Assembly (NCBI GenBank): GCA_004558805.1
Contig: SFDE01000003.1
Location: 82,238-146,237, forward strand
Length of the DNA: 64,000 nucleotides
Reading direction: 5' to 3'
Source: Faecalibacterium prausnitzii
GTDB taxonomy: Bacteria; Bacillota; Clostridia; Oscillospirales; Ruminococcaceae
Shown here: positions 40,916-49,119 of the stretch, one piece after another
Layout: each line of letters begins with the position of its first letter
Position numbering within the stretch: position 1 is the stretch's first letter
Position numbers and translations under genes: made by a program
Notes under the pieces: generated by a model
Database searches by the model: none
What the model was told of the DNA's origin: nothing
What the model saw: only the letters and a program-made list of their open reading frames with translations

Positions 40916-42175
40916 ATGACCAAAATTGATATTTTTTCCGGCTTCCTTGGTGCCGGCAAGACCACTCTGATCAAAAAGCTCATCAAGGAGTCCTTCGCCG
41001 GTCAGCAGGTAGTGCTGATCGAAAACGAGTTCGGTGAGATCGGCATTGACGGCGGCTTCCTGAAGGAGTCCGGCATCCAGATCAACGAGCTGAACGCAGG
41101 CTGCATCTGCTGCTCTCTGGTGGGCGATTTCCGCACCGCCCTGCAGCAGGTGGTGGAGCAGTACCATCCCGACCGCATCGTCATCGAGCCCTCCGGCGTG
41201 GGCAAGCTCAGCGATGTGACCCGTGCCGTGGAGGGCGTTGCCGAGCATCTGGATGTGGAGCTGAACAGCTTTGTCACCGTGGCAGACGTGAACAAGGTCA
41301 AGATGTATATGAAGAACTTTGGCGAGTTCTACGACGACCAGATCAGCCACGCCAGCTGCATCCTGCTCAGCCGCACCCAGACTGCCAGCGAGGAGAAGAT
41401 CGCCGCTGCCGTTGCCCTGCTGCGGGAGAAGAACCCCACCGCCACCATCGTCACCACCGACTGGGATCACCTGACCGGTGATCAGATCCTGAAGGCAATG
41501 TCCACCAAGGACGACTTCAAGGCAGAGCTCATTGCCCTTGCCGCCAAGGCAAACGAGGAGCACGCCCACGAGGACGAGGAAGAGCATCACCATCATCACT
41601 ACGACGAGAACGGCGTGTGCAGCTGCGGTCACCATCACGACCATGACGAGGACGACCACGACCACGAGCACCATCATCATGATCACGACGAGGAGCACGA
41701 TCATGAGGACCACTGCTGCGGTCACCACCACGATCATGACCATGAGGAGGACCACGAGGAGCACGAGCACCATCATGATCACGAAGAGCATGATCACGAG
41801 GATCATTGCTGCTGCGGTCATCACCATGATCACGACCACGAGGACCACGACCACCACGATGAGCATTGCTCCTGCGGTCACCATCACCACGACCACCACG
41901 CCGATGAGGTGTTTACCAGCTGGGGCGTGGAGACTGCACGGAAGTTCACCAAGGCTGAGGTGGAGAATGCCCTCACCCAGCTGGATACCGGCAGTTACGG
42001 CATGATCCTCCGCAGCAAGGGCATCGTGGACGGCGGTGCCGACGGCTGGCTGGAGTTTGACTACGTCCCCGGCGAGTGGGAAGTGCGCACCCGCAGCGCA
42101 GACGTGGGCGGCAAGCTGGTGGTCATCGGTTCCAAGATGAACGAAGCTGCCATTGCCCAGCTGTTCGGCTGCTGA
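40916..42175 (+). CDS. COG0523 (CobW/ZNG1-type) GTPase with long His/Cys-rich metal-binding insert
   Basis: 419 residues. The G domain has FSGFLGAGKTTLIKKL (P-loop, residues 9-17), the family metal motif NAGCICCS (C63, C65, C66), VIEPSGVGKLSDV and TTDWDHL. Residues about 216-331 are a low-complexity metal-binding region built from four modules of the type C-x-C-GHHH (CSCG, CCG, CCCG, CSCG) separated by DHDHE runs. The CobW C-terminal domain follows (KFTKAEVENALTQL to the end). Such proteins load zinc or another divalent metal onto target enzymes under limitation. First gene of a three-gene operon. Confidence 0.92.
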   Translation: MTKIDIFSGFLGAGKTTLIKKLIKESFAGQQVVLIENEFGEIGIDGGFLKESGIQINELNAGCICCSLVGDFRTALQQVVEQYHPDRIVIEPSGVGKLSDVTRAVEGVAEHLDVELNSFVTVADVNKVKMYMKNFGEFYDDQISHASCILLSRTQTASEEKIAAAVALLREKNPTATIVTTDWDHLTGDQILKAMSTKDDFKAELIALAAKANEEHAHEDEEEHHHHHYDENGVCSCGHHHDHDEDDHDHEHHHHDHDEEHDHEDHCCGHHHDHDHEEDHEEHEHHHDHEEHDHEDHCCCGHHHDHDHEDHDHHDEHCSCGHHHHDHHADEVFTSWGVETARKFTKAEVENALTQLDTGSYGMILRSKGIVDGGADGWLEFDYVPGEWEVRTRSADVGGKLVVIGSKMNEAAIAQLFGC

Positions 42176-42199
42176 AAATAAAAGGAGAAACCATCTGCT

Positions 42200-43168
42200 A
42201 TGGGAAACGGAAACGAAATCCCGGTCTACCTGTTTGTGGGCTTTCTGGAAAGCGGCAAGACCAAATTCATTCAGGAGACCTTTGAGGACCCCAACTTTGA
42301 CTCCGGCGACAAGACCCTGCTGCTGATCTGCGAGGAGGGCGAAGAGGAGTACAACGAAAAGAAATTTGCCTTCCCCGGCGTCACCGTAAAGGTGCTGGAG
42401 GACAAGGCGGAGATGAACCCCCAAAATCTCGCCAAACTGGAGCGGGAGTCCGGAGCCGGACGGGTGGTCATCGAGTACAACGGTATGTGGCTGATGCAGG
42501 AACTGGCAGACGCCCTGCCGGAAAACTGGATCGTCTACCAGTGCATCGCCACCGCCGACGGTACCACCGCCCTGACCTACGCCCGGGACAACTCCATGCG
42601 GAGCCTGATGCTGGACAAGATCGCCCGCAGCGAGCTTATCGTGTTCAACCGCGCCGAAGCGGTGAACAACGACGAAGCCCGGCAGGAGCTGCACAAGCTG
42701 GTGCGGCAGGCTTCCCGCAAGTGTGATATCGCCTACGAGTTCAAGGACGGCAGCGTGGCATACGATGACATCCCCGACCCGCTGCCCTTTGACATCAACG
42801 CCGATGTGATCCAGATCCAGGACGATGATTTTGGTATCTGGTATATGGATTGTCAGGATGAGCCCCAGAAGTACACCGGCAAGACGGTAAAGTTCCTTGC
42901 GCAGGTGTGCCAGACCGGTCGTGCCGGCAAGAACAGCTTTGTGCCCGGTCGGTTTGCCATGACCTGCTGCGTGCAGGACATCCAGTTTGTGGGCTTCCCC
43001 TGCAGCTACGATGGTTACAAGGCGCTGGAACAGCGCAGCTGGGTCACCGTCACCGCCAAGGTGAACTACAAGTTCCACAACATCTACCGGGGCAAGGGTC
43101 CCGTGCTCACCGCCCTCTCGGTGGAACCGGCGCAGAAGCCGCTGAACGACGTCGTAACGTTTTCTTAA
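42200..43168 (+). CDS. COG0523-like P-loop protein joined to a DUF1980-like domain
   Basis: 322 residues. Residues 1-200 look like a reduced CobW-type G domain: P-loop VGFLESGKTKFIQ, then RVVIEYNGMWLMQ in place of the EPSG switch, and LIVFNRAEAVNND where a base-specificity loop is expected. The CxCC metal motif is absent. Residues about 225-305 (KTVKFLAQVCQTGRAGKNSFVPGRFAMTCCVQDIQFVGF) resemble the C-terminal domain of YcgQ/DUF1980 proteins, which are partners of zinc-linked permeases. AAAGGAGA lies upstream; 24 bp after the His-rich GTPase. A joint role in zinc delivery is inferred. Confidence 0.78.
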   Translation: MGNGNEIPVYLFVGFLESGKTKFIQETFEDPNFDSGDKTLLLICEEGEEEYNEKKFAFPGVTVKVLEDKAEMNPQNLAKLERESGAGRVVIEYNGMWLMQELADALPENWIVYQCIATADGTTALTYARDNSMRSLMLDKIARSELIVFNRAEAVNNDEARQELHKLVRQASRKCDIAYEFKDGSVAYDDIPDPLPFDINADVIQIQDDDFGIWYMDCQDEPQKYTGKTVKFLAQVCQTGRAGKNSFVPGRFAMTCCVQDIQFVGFPCSYDGYKALEQRSWVTVTAKVNYKFHNIYRGKGPVLTALSVEPAQKPLNDVVTFS

Positions 43169-43199
43169 TCCACTCTGATTGTATCAAGGAGGTTCTGGC

Positions 43200-43619
43200 A
43201 TGAAAGCATTGTTCCGTATTCTGGGCGCGGCTGCCGCCGTTGCCGTCACCGGTGCCGCTATCGTGGCGCTGGACAAGATCCTGAATCAGAAAGACCCCCT
43301 CCACGTGGAGGAAGTAGAGTTCCCGGAAGAAGCAGAACAGGACGCCGCCGAAGCCGAAAAGACCGCCCAGGCATACGCCGAGGAGGAGGCAAAGGCAGAG
43401 GCTGCTTCGCCGGAAGCTCCCGCCGAAGAGGACGAGGCAGCTCCCCAGCCCGAAATGAGCCAGGACAAGCCCGCCTACGACCCGGAGTCTCCCAACCCCA
43501 ACCCGGTGGAGGCAGGACCCGCCGTCGCCCCCAAGGACGAAAACGGCAGGTTTGACCCCGCCCACATCGCAGAAGCAAGCGATTTTGGCGACTGGGAAGA
43601 GCAGGGCTGCAAAGGCTGA
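43200..43619 (+). CDS. small acidic membrane-anchored protein
   Basis: 139 residues from ATG at 43200 (AAGGAGG 6 bp upstream). One N-terminal hydrophobic helix (ILGAAAAVAVTGAAIVALDKIL) is followed by a long Glu/Ala/Pro-rich, probably disordered tail, and a more ordered end (GRFDPAHIAEASDFGDWEEQGCKG). There is no lipobox or cleavage signal, so it is probably a signal-anchor protein. It is 31 bp after the P-loop/DUF1980 gene and before a strong terminator, so it belongs to the metal-handling operon. Function unknown; an acidic tail could weakly bind divalent cations. Confidence 0.75.
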   Translation: MKALFRILGAAAAVAVTGAAIVALDKILNQKDPLHVEEVEFPEEAEQDAAEAEKTAQAYAEEEAKAEAASPEAPAEEDEAAPQPEMSQDKPAYDPESPNPNPVEAGPAVAPKDENGRFDPAHIAEASDFGDWEEQGCKG

Positions 43620-43625
43620 CAAAAC

Positions 43626-43667
43626 AACAAAAAACGGACGATGCTGCGCATCGTCCGTTTTTTGTTA
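43626..43667. terminator. bidirectional terminator
   Basis: AACAAAAAACGGACGATG-CTGCG-CATCGTCCGTTTTTTGTT, an 18-bp perfect stem; its right end overlaps the stop of the convergent Fnr-like gene. Confidence 0.93.
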
Positions 43668-44351
43668 CCCTCTGGCGATCTCCTGCAGCTTTTTGCGGTC
43701 CAGCACCTGCACCCCGCCCCGGTAGAGCTTTACCCAGCCCTCCTGCGCAAAGTACTTCAGCATCCGGCTCACCACCTCCCGCGCCGAGCCCATATACCGG
43801 GCGATCTGGTCGTGGGTCAGGCGCACATCCTCGCTGCCGGTCTTGGCGATCTCATCGGTGAGAAAGATCGCCAGCCGACGGTCCACGCTCATAAACAGCA
43901 CCTGCTGCATGGTCCACATGGTGTCGGAGAACCGCTCCGCCGTCATCTGGTAGGCGTAGCAGCGCACATACACGTTCTGCTGCATCAGGCGGCGGAAGAT
44001 GCCGGCGCTGATGCAATACGCCTCGGTATCCTCTTCGGCGTCGATATACAGATCAAAGTTTACCGCATCCATGACGCAGGAGGCGGAAAGGATGCACACC
44101 TCCCCGCCAAAAAGCCGGTAAAGGGTAATGTCCCGTCCATCCTCCGACAGCAGGTAGGCACGCAGCTGCCCGGTCCGCAGCAGCAGAATGCCCACACAGC
44201 TCTCGGTGGGGCTGTGGACCCTTGCCCCTTTCTGGTACTTTACCGGACGGGTGTAGCGGCAGAGCATATCCTGTTCTTCCGCTGTCAGCTGCTCCCAGAA
44301 GGGGAAACCGCAGGCAAGACACTGCCGATGGACCTGTGTGTTTTCGGTCAT
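43665..44351 (-). CDS. Crp/Fnr-family regulator with N-terminal cysteines
   Basis: 228 residues. A cyclic-nucleotide-binding-type beta-roll (about 25-130), a dimer helix and a Crp-type winged helix (LTHDQIARYMGSAREVVSRMLKYFAQEGWVKLYRGGVQVLD) are visible. The N-terminus has C11-x2-C14 and C31, and two further Cys lie in GGEVCILSASC, so an Fe-S or redox switch is possible; the canonical Fnr spacing is not matched. Its start overlaps the flavoprotein gene by 4 bp, which ties it to thiol or redox control. Confidence 0.87.
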   Translation of the reverse strand: MTENTQVHRQCLACGFPFWEQLTAEEQDMLCRYTRPVKYQKGARVHSPTESCVGILLLRTGQLRAYLLSEDGRDITLYRLFGGEVCILSASCVMDAVNFDLYIDAEEDTEAYCISAGIFRRLMQQNVYVRCYAYQMTAERFSDTMWTMQQVLFMSVDRRLAIFLTDEIAKTGSEDVRLTHDQIARYMGSAREVVSRMLKYFAQEGWVKLYRGGVQVLDRKKLQEIARG

Positions 44352-45214
44352 TGTACTGCTCCTTTCCGCACCGCTTTTGCCGCCTCACTGCCTGCCAGTG
44401 CCCCCTCGTACACCGCCTTTGCCACCTGCAGCATCCCGCCGGTGCAGTCTCCCGCTGCGTACAAGCCGGGCACGGTGGTCTGCATCCGGTGGTCCACCAG
44501 AATGCGGTCTCCTTCCACCGCTGCCCCTATCTTCCGTGCCAGAGCGGTGCTGCCTGCCACTCCCAGCGCCACAAAAACGCCGGACACCGCCAGCTCGCTG
44601 CCGTCGGCAAGCCGCACCCCGGACAGGGTCTTTTCTCCCAGCAGCGCCTCCACTTTCCCGGAAAGGACCTGCACCTCCGGCGGGAACTGCGCCGTCAGGG
44701 CAGCGCCGTTGGTCAGCAGGGTCACGCTTTTTACCACCGGCAGCAGCGCCTGCACCTCGTGGAGGGCATATTTCCCGCTGCCCAGCACCGCCACATCCTT
44801 TCCCCGGTAGAAAAAGGCATCGCAGGTGGCGCACCAGCTTACCCCGTGCCCCTCCAGCTCCGCGAGACCCGGCAGCCGGGGAGCGGCACGGGAGGCACCG
44901 GTGGCAAGGATGACCGCATCCGCCGGGTAATCCCCCGCCAGCGTCTCCACCGTCAGCCGGTCCGTGTAGGTGATGCCCACCGCTTCCCCGGAGACGAACT
45001 TCACCCCCAGCCGCTTTGCCCCTTCCACACTGCGGCGCTCCAGTTCTGCGCCGGACACCGGCTGGTCAAAGCCGTAGTAATTCTCGATCTTTTCTGCCCG
45101 GTCCAGCGCCCCTGCGCCCCGGGTAAGGACGGTGGTGTCCACCCCCGCCCGGACGGCATACAGCGCCGCCGACACCCCGGCGGGACCGGAACCAACGATA
45201 ACAATCTTGGACAT
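44348..45214 (-). CDS. thioredoxin reductase-like FAD/NAD(P)-disulfide oxidoreductase
   Basis: 288 residues from ATG at 45214 (AGGGAGAA upstream). GSGPAGVSAALYAVRAG binds FAD, SWCATCDAFFYRGKDVAVLGSGKYALHE has the redox pair C128-x2-C131 directly before the NAD(P) site, and the second FAD motif is TTVPGLYAAGDCTGG. The NAD(P) loop is GSGKYALHEVQAL where GGGDSAxEE is standard, and the typical HRR arginines are absent, so the electron donor may not be NADPH. It may reduce a thioredoxin or serve the Fnr-like protein encoded in the same operon. Confidence 0.87.
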   Translation of the reverse strand: MSKIVIVGSGPAGVSAALYAVRAGVDTTVLTRGAGALDRAEKIENYYGFDQPVSGAELERRSVEGAKRLGVKFVSGEAVGITYTDRLTVETLAGDYPADAVILATGASRAAPRLPGLAELEGHGVSWCATCDAFFYRGKDVAVLGSGKYALHEVQALLPVVKSVTLLTNGAALTAQFPPEVQVLSGKVEALLGEKTLSGVRLADGSELAVSGVFVALGVAGSTALARKIGAAVEGDRILVDHRMQTTVPGLYAAGDCTGGMLQVAKAVYEGALAGSEAAKAVRKGAVQ

Positions 45215-45325
45215 CTTGTTTCTCCCTTCTGGTAAGCCTGCTGGTTTTTCTACAGTATACACCAGAACTGTGTAAAATTCTGTGACCAGGTCGCAAAAAT
45301 CCCCGGCAGCGGTCCGCCGGGCGTC

Positions 45326-45354
45326 TTTTCAAGCCGGAGGGAGTATGTTATACT
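45326..45354 (+). promoter_or_regulatory. extended -10 promoter of the asparaginase gene
   Basis: TTTTCA, 17-bp spacer, TATACT with a TG one base upstream (extended -10), 60 bp before the start. Confidence 0.6.
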
Positions 45355-45413
45355 GGGGCGGAGAAACCACGCATCCCGCCGGAGCGGTGCGGATGCCACG
45401 GAGGCAGAGGACC

Positions 45414-46421
45414 ATGACCAAACAACGGTTGCTTTTTATCACCACCGGCGGCACCATTGCCAGTGTGCACACCCAGCAGGGCTTGAAGCCGGTGCTTTCC
45501 AGTGAGGAGCTGCTGGCACACCTGCCGGAGCTGAAGGAACTGTGCATCCCGGAAACGCTGGCGCTGTGCAGCATCGACAGCACCGACCTGGGGCAGGAGC
45601 ACTGGCTCATGATGGCGCACGCCGTGCAGGAGAACTACGCTTTGTACGACGGCTTTATCATCTGCCACGGCACTGACACCCTGGCGTACTCTGCGGCGGC
45701 ACTTTCGTACCTGATCCAGAACGCAGACAAGCCCATCATCCTCACCGGCGCGCAGCAGCCCATCTCCAACGAGATCACCGACGCCAAAAAGAATCTGCGG
45801 GACAGCGTGATCTGCGCCATCGACCCGGGGAGCCGGGGCGTCATGGTGGTATTCGGCGGACACGTCATTGCCGGCACCCGCGCCAAAAAGAACAAAACCA
45901 TCAGCTACGACGCCTTTGCCTCGGTAAATTTCCCGGAGCTGGCGCTGGTGCAGGGGGACCGTCTGGTGCGCTACATTCCCTCTCCCTGGCCCACGGGACC
46001 GGTGGAATTTGGCAGGGTACTGGACCCCCGGGTGTTTCTGCTCAAGCTGACCCCCGGCATGGACCCGGCACTGATCCCGGAGATCTTCCGGCTGTACGAC
46101 TGCGTCATAGTGGAAAGCTTTGGCGTAGGCGGCATCCCCCAGCGGCTGATGGATGCCTTTGCGCAGGGTCTGGGGGACTACGAACAGACCCGCAAGGTGC
46201 TGATCCTCACCACTCAGGTCACCTACGAGGGCAGCGACGTGGGAGTCTACGAGGTAGGCAAGCGGGTCCGCAACCGCTTCCGCTTTCTGGAGGCGCACGA
46301 CATGACCATCGAGGCAGTAGTCACCAAAAGCATGTGGCTGCTGGCGCAGGACTGCGACAGCTTTGATCAGCTGCAGCAGCGGTTCTACCGACAGGTAAAC
46401 TTTGATACATTTTATCACTGA
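45414..46421 (+). CDS. ansA: type I (cytosolic) L-asparaginase
   Basis: 335 residues from ATG at 45414 (AGAGGACC upstream; earlier in-frame ATGs lie too close to the promoter). The first catalytic Thr is in LFITTGGTIASVHTQQG, the second in ICHGTDTLAYSAAAL with the Asp and later Lys (DAKKNLRDSV). It hydrolyses asparagine to aspartate and ammonia. The lack of a signal peptide indicates the cytosolic enzyme. A small gene follows 21 bp later and is probably cotranscribed. Confidence 0.95.
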   Translation: MTKQRLLFITTGGTIASVHTQQGLKPVLSSEELLAHLPELKELCIPETLALCSIDSTDLGQEHWLMMAHAVQENYALYDGFIICHGTDTLAYSAAALSYLIQNADKPIILTGAQQPISNEITDAKKNLRDSVICAIDPGSRGVMVVFGGHVIAGTRAKKNKTISYDAFASVNFPELALVQGDRLVRYIPSPWPTGPVEFGRVLDPRVFLLKLTPGMDPALIPEIFRLYDCVIVESFGVGGIPQRLMDAFAQGLGDYEQTRKVLILTTQVTYEGSDVGVYEVGKRVRNRFRFLEAHDMTIEAVVTKSMWLLAQDCDSFDQLQQRFYRQVNFDTFYH

Positions 46422-46442
46422 TACAAAAACGGAGGGTCGTTT

Positions 46443-46682
46443 ATGACACGGAAAGATATGCCGTTACTGGTTCATATCTGTTTGGAAGAGCTGGGAGGCA
46501 AAGGCACCCTTGTGGATGTTTGTCGTGTGTTCTGGGCTCATTACGAGGATGAGTTAAAAGCTTCCGGCGACGTTCTTTATACATGGCAGTACGACATCCG
46601 CTGGGCAGCCACCGACCTGCGGAAAAGCGGCATCATGAAGGACGCTTCTGACTGTCCCAAGGGTGTTTGGGCTCTGGTGTAA
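46443..46682 (+). CDS. small winged-helix-like protein (Mrr_N-like)
   Basis: 79 residues with GGAGGGT 6 bp upstream. The pattern VHICLEELGGKGTLVDVCRVFWAHY followed by YDIRWAATDLRKSGIMKDASDCPKGVWALV looks like the N-terminal winged helix of Mrr-type proteins, where R-x-x-W-A-x-x-x-L-x-K-x-G precedes a GVW strand. Here it occurs alone without the nuclease domain. It follows ansA closely. A DNA-binding or regulatory role is possible; the family call is tentative. Confidence 0.7.
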   Translation: MTRKDMPLLVHICLEELGGKGTLVDVCRVFWAHYEDELKASGDVLYTWQYDIRWAATDLRKSGIMKDASDCPKGVWALV

Positions 46683-46720
46683 TGCCTCCTTCCTACCAGA
46701 TCGCCTTTCTCTCCAGACAC

Positions 46721-46767
46721 AAAAACAGCAGCCGGGCTGCCGCATTTGCGGCGGTCCGGCTGCTGTC
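46721..46767 (-). terminator. terminator of azlCD
   Basis: ACAGCAGCCGG/CCGGCTGCTGT with an inner CGCCGC/GCGGC stem, then TTTTT on the minus strand. Confidence 0.9.
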
Positions 46768-46772
46768 TCTAT

Positions 46773-47102
46773 TCAGAATACCAGCTGCACCAGCAGCACA
46801 TAGCACAGGGTCCCTCCGGCTATGCTCAGCAGGGTCTGGTGCTTCCACTTATGCAGTGCCACCGTTGCCAGCAGCGCCAGCGCCTCCGGGATACCCCGGC
46901 TGCCCTCCAAAGGGGTGACATTTTTCAGGCAATAGACCACCAGCATTCCAAAGATGGCGGCAGGCAGCACTCTGCCTAGGTACTGCACCGCTTCCGGGGG
47001 CTGCTGGTCTTTGCCGGAAAAGATCAGAAAAGGGAGAAACCGGGTGACCATGGTGGCGGCGGCGCAGACTGCCACGGTGAGTCCCATCTGTACAGCGGTC
47101 AT
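46773..47102 (-). CDS. azlD: AzlD family branched-chain amino acid exporter small subunit
   Basis: 109 residues from ATG at 47102 (AGGAGG upstream); a longer frame reads through azlC and is a shadow. Four hydrophobic segments; MVTRFLPFLIFSGK near the N-terminus and VQYLGRVLPAAIFGMLVVYCLK are characteristic of AzlD (PF05437). It works with AzlC, whose stop codon overlaps its start by 4 bp. Confidence 0.93.
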   Translation of the reverse strand: MTAVQMGLTVAVCAAATMVTRFLPFLIFSGKDQQPPEAVQYLGRVLPAAIFGMLVVYCLKNVTPLEGSRGIPEALALLATVALHKWKHQTLLSIAGGTLCYVLLVQLVF

Positions 47103-47866
47103 GAGTCCACCTCCTGTTTTGGGGGCTGGTTTTGCGCTTTCGCAGCCTCTATGGGGCGGCGAAGCGCCAGCAGCAGCACCAGAATGCAGCCCATGGAGGG
47201 CAGCAGAAAGCTGCCCGGACCAAAAAGGGCAAGGCACACCAGCGGCGCTGCCACCCCGATGAGGGCGCTGTAGTGCTGCGGGTCCTTTTCCCACTGGTTG
47301 AGAAAGATCACCGTGAACATGGCGGTCATGACAAAATCCACCCCCTCGGTGCTGAAGGGCAGCACCGAGCCTACCACCGCCCCCAGTCCGGCGCTGAGGA
47401 CCCAGTAGAGCTGGTCCAGCAGGGTGATGAAAAACATGAACCAGCCCCGGTCCACCCCCTCCGGGGGCTGGGCGGAACAGGTGATGGAAAAGGTCTCGTC
47501 GCTCATGGCAAAGATCATGTATGCGCTGCGCCAGCCGTAGCCCTTGTAGCGTTCCAGCATCGCCAGCCCGTAAAACAGGTGCCGTGCCTGGATCATCAGC
47601 GCCATCAAAAACGCCGACAGGGGCGAGAACGTCCCCAGCAGCAGGCTGGCAAGCACAAATTCCAAAGAACCGCCATAGACCACCGTGCCCATAAGCATGG
47701 GCAGCCACACCGGCAGCCCCAGCGACTCCACATAGATGCCGTAGCCCAGCCCCAGCACAAAATATCCCGCCAGCACCGGTATGGTCCGGGGTGCGGCGGC
47801 ACCCAAAGCCGACAGGCAGACGCCCTGCCGCTGCCGGTCTGGGACCTTTTTGGTTCTAACTTCCAT
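47099..47866 (-). CDS. azlC: AzlC family branched-chain amino acid exporter large subunit
   Basis: 255 residues from ATG at 47866 (GGAGGG upstream). VVYGGSLEFVLASLLLGTFSPLSAFLMALMIQARHLFYGLAMLERY is the AzlC (PF03591) core, and SDETFSITC fits the conserved second motif. Five or more membrane segments. With AzlD it exports excess branched-chain amino acids or analogues. Confidence 0.93.
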   Translation of the reverse strand: MEVRTKKVPDRQRQGVCLSALGAAAPRTIPVLAGYFVLGLGYGIYVESLGLPVWLPMLMGTVVYGGSLEFVLASLLLGTFSPLSAFLMALMIQARHLFYGLAMLERYKGYGWRSAYMIFAMSDETFSITCSAQPPEGVDRGWFMFFITLLDQLYWVLSAGLGAVVGSVLPFSTEGVDFVMTAMFTVIFLNQWEKDPQHYSALIGVAAPLVCLALFGPGSFLLPSMGCILVLLLALRRPIEAAKAQNQPPKQEVDS

Positions 47867-48062
47867 TTCTTCAGCCCTCCAGACTAGTATTATAGCAGGT
47901 TTTTTGGCTGCCGCAAAGTCTGGTGGCGGATGCTTTGGGCAAAGGGACAGATATTTTATTTCATTTTTGTGCATTTGAGATGAAGCAAGGCGATCTTGCA
48001 GGATCTGCGCCCCATCCTCAAGCAGAAAAGTCCCCTTTTTTTACGCCGGTCTGCTTTCCGCC

Positions 48063-48091
48063 TTGCCTGCCGGCTCAAAACGTGCTAGACT
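48063..48091 (+). promoter_or_regulatory. promoter of the half-size EamA gene
   Basis: TTGCCT, 17-bp spacer, TAGACT, 23 bp before the start, so the leader is very short. Confidence 0.55.
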
Positions 48092-48113
48092 GGATAAAAA
48101 AGGAGGCTTCTTT

Positions 48114-48527
48114 ATGTGGTTCATCTTTGCACTGGGCAGCGCCGTGTTTGCGGCGCTTACCTCCATCCTTGCCAAGATCGGCGTCGAGGGGGTCAACTCC
48201 ACCCTTGCCACCGCCATCCGCACCGTGGTGGTCCTTGCCATGAGCTGGGGCATGGTGTTCCTTACCGGAGCGCAGGGGGGCGTAAGCAGCATCTCCCACC
48301 GCAGCTGGCTGTTTCTGATCCTGTCCGGTCTTGCTACCGGTGCCAGCTGGCTGTGCTACTACTACGCTTTGCAAGTGGGGCAGGCGTCTAAGGTAGTGCC
48401 CATCGACAAGCTGAGCGTGGTGATCACCCTTGCCCTCGCCTTTGTTTTTCTCCACGAGCCTTTTACCGCCAAAAGCCTTGTGGGCTGTGCGCTGATCACC
48501 GCAGGCACCCTGTTCATGGTGCTGTAA
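48114..48527 (+). CDS. half-size EamA/DMT family transporter
   Basis: 137 residues from ATG at 48114 (AGGAGG upstream), with 4-5 membrane helices. One EamA repeat only: IFALGSAVFAALTSILAKIGVEGVNSTLATAIRTVVVLAM and GASWLCYYYALQVGQASKVVPIDKLSVVITLALAFVFLHE. Most DMT exporters have two repeats; a single one must pair as a dimer, as in the SMR and YdcZ-like types. Substrate unknown. Confidence 0.88.
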   Translation: MWFIFALGSAVFAALTSILAKIGVEGVNSTLATAIRTVVVLAMSWGMVFLTGAQGGVSSISHRSWLFLILSGLATGASWLCYYYALQVGQASKVVPIDKLSVVITLALAFVFLHEPFTAKSLVGCALITAGTLFMVL

Positions 48528-48534
48528 GACAGCA

Positions 48535-48577
48535 AAAAGGGGCTGCTGCACATGGTCTGTGCAGCAGCCCCTTTTGT
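48535..48577. terminator. bidirectional terminator
   Basis: AAAAGGGGCTGCTGCACA-TGGTC-TGTGCAGCAGCCCCTTTT, an 18-bp perfect stem between convergent genes. Confidence 0.93.
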
Positions 48578-49035
48578 TATTTCTCGGACGTCTTTTTCAG
48601 CATATCCAGCTCCGGCATCAGTTCATCGCTGATGACGGTAAGCATCTGCTCCAGCTTTTCCACATCCTCCTTCGGGAACCGCTCCCGCACACGGTCCACC
48701 ACCGTGCTGAGGTAGGAATAGCTGATGTTGTAGTATTCGATATACTTCTGGGTGGGGCGCAGATGGTACTCCCGGCGGTCGGTGGTGGACTGGATCTTTT
48801 CCACATAGCCCTTGCGCACCAGACTGCCGATCTTATACGCCGCATTGGGGGTGGAGATCTGCATCATCCGGGAAAACTCCGCAATGGTGGGTTCTCCCAT
48901 TGCCATGATGCCCTCCATGCAGAAGGACTCCACCGTGGTGAGGGTCGCCTCACGGGTCGCAAAACGCTGGAATACGTTCTGATAAAAGTGCAGCTTGAAT
49001 TTGGTATATACGTCCTGAAATGCCTGCTCCAGCAT
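48577..49035 (-). CDS. MarR-family transcriptional regulator
   Basis: 152 residues with GGAGG upstream. ESFCMEGIMAMGEPTIAEFSRMMQISTPNAAYKIGSLVRKGYVEKIQSTTDRREYHLRPTQKY is the winged-helix domain with the D-R-R-E wing of MarR proteins. Helices on both sides form the dimer interface. It is downstream of the NhaC gene on the same strand (84 bp) and may control it. The ligand is unknown. Confidence 0.9.
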   Translation of the reverse strand: MLEQAFQDVYTKFKLHFYQNVFQRFATREATLTTVESFCMEGIMAMGEPTIAEFSRMMQISTPNAAYKIGSLVRKGYVEKIQSTTDRREYHLRPTQKYIEYYNISYSYLSTVVDRVRERFPKEDVEKLEQMLTVISDELMPELDMLKKTSEK

Positions 49036-49119
49036 GGGTACTGTGCCTCCAAAAACTCATTTTATTTAAGTATACCATGTTTTGTTTCCGGCGAAAAGCA
49101 GATTTTTCAGGAAAACACC

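Noticed and set aside
40916..42175. The His-rich DNA repeats as a CRISPR-like or tandem DNA repeat
   Set aside because: They are in frame inside a conserved GTPase and vary as codons do, so the repeat is at the protein level.
41081..43078. Long Val-rich minus-strand frame opposite the His-rich GTPase
   Set aside because: It is the complement of GAC/CAC/CAT/GAG codons of the metal-binding insert and has no start signals.
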